A program made the translations under genes and the position numbers. Below, in pieces: positions 5,748 through 5,876 of a stretch of DNA of 5,876 nucleotides (position 1 is the first letter of the stretch; every line of letters begins with the position of its first letter). The notes under the pieces are model-generated. The model was not told where the DNA came from. It saw only the letters and a list, made by a program, of their open reading frames with translations, and ran no database searches. Source of the stretch: Candidatus Zipacnadia bacterium (GTDB lineage: Bacteria > Armatimonadota > Zipacnadia > Zipacnadales > Zipacnadaceae); NCBI GenBank assembly GCA_029821455.1, contig JALGTI010000200.1, forward strand, positions 1-5,876, in the 5' to 3' direction.

Positions 5748-5876
5748 ATGAACGATAAGCGTGTTTTTGTCTGCTTCACGATGGACTGTGAGACCCTCCA
5801 AGGCCGGGCCGGCGCTGGTGGCCCGGCAACCTGGGACCTGGCGGAGCGGGCGATGCGAGGCTACACTGAATACCTA
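5748..5876 (+). CDS. N-terminal fragment, probable polysaccharide deacetylase (NodB-like)
   Basis: Only the first 43 codons are present and the frame is open to the right edge. Start ATG 5748 is supported by GAGGAGG 5 bases upstream. The protein begins with a short polar leader, then a beta-strand-like VFVCFTMDCE (residues 6-15). A strand ending in a D-x-E or DD motif near the N-terminus is typical of NodB-type carbohydrate esterase domains, where the first Asp (Asp13 here) acts in catalysis and the second acidic residue binds metal. The later part (WDLAERAMRGYTEYL, 29-43) fits the first helix, where such proteins often read ALxxYxxxL before a TFFV strand. No signal peptide is visible. A role in cell-envelope or capsule sugar modification would fit the LPS neighbours, but this is inference. 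The histidine metal ligands would lie beyond the window. Confidence 0.5.
   Translation, partial: MNDKRVFVCFTMDCETLQGRAGAGGPATWDLAERAMRGYTEYL

Noticed and set aside
1..5876. Mobile elements, CRISPR arrays, tRNA or rRNA genes
   Set aside because: No transposase or integrase frame, no regularly spaced repeats, and no cloverleaf or rRNA-like stretch was seen on either strand.

Overview
The window carries a lipid A/Kdo assembly cluster on the minus strand and, divergent from it, the beginning of a plus-strand gene. The DNA looks GC-rich by eye (not counted). The set of lipid A genes implies a diderm, LPS-making bacterium. Several family motifs differ from the proteobacterial versions, above all in LpxB, and no acyltransferase gene sits between the genes. 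I therefore favour a deep-branching, non-proteobacterial, probably uncultured lineage. I cannot name the phylum from this sequence alone.

Reading along the minus strand from right to left, the order is lpxB (start near 5317 or 5347), msbA (4134-2350), waaA/kdtA (2393-1023) and lpxK (1013 to beyond the left edge). The genes are packed as one operon: 19 bp between lpxB and msbA, a probable 44-bp overlap between msbA and waaA, and 9 bp between waaA and lpxK. In family terms the products are lipid A disaccharide synthase (LpxB), lipid A 4'-kinase (LpxK), Kdo transferase (WaaA) and the inner-membrane lipid A-core flippase (MsbA). Together they cover condensation of the two glucosamine units, 4'-phosphorylation, Kdo addition and flipping to the periplasmic leaflet. 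The first LPS steps (lpxA/C/D) and the late acyltransferases are not in the window.

From about 5348 to 5747 there is no large gene. This stretch holds a candidate promoter for the lpxB operon, a near-perfect direct repeat flanking it, an imperfect hairpin, a 38-codon ORF with a good ribosome binding site and a signal-peptide-like segment, and a perfect 10-bp hairpin just before the next gene. From 5748 to the right edge are the first 43 codons of a plus-strand gene whose start resembles polysaccharide deacetylase (NodB-type) proteins.

No tRNA, rRNA, CRISPR array, insertion sequence or integrase was seen. The most unusual points are the divergent LpxB motifs, single substitutions at usually conserved positions in WaaA and LpxK, and the structured intergenic region.
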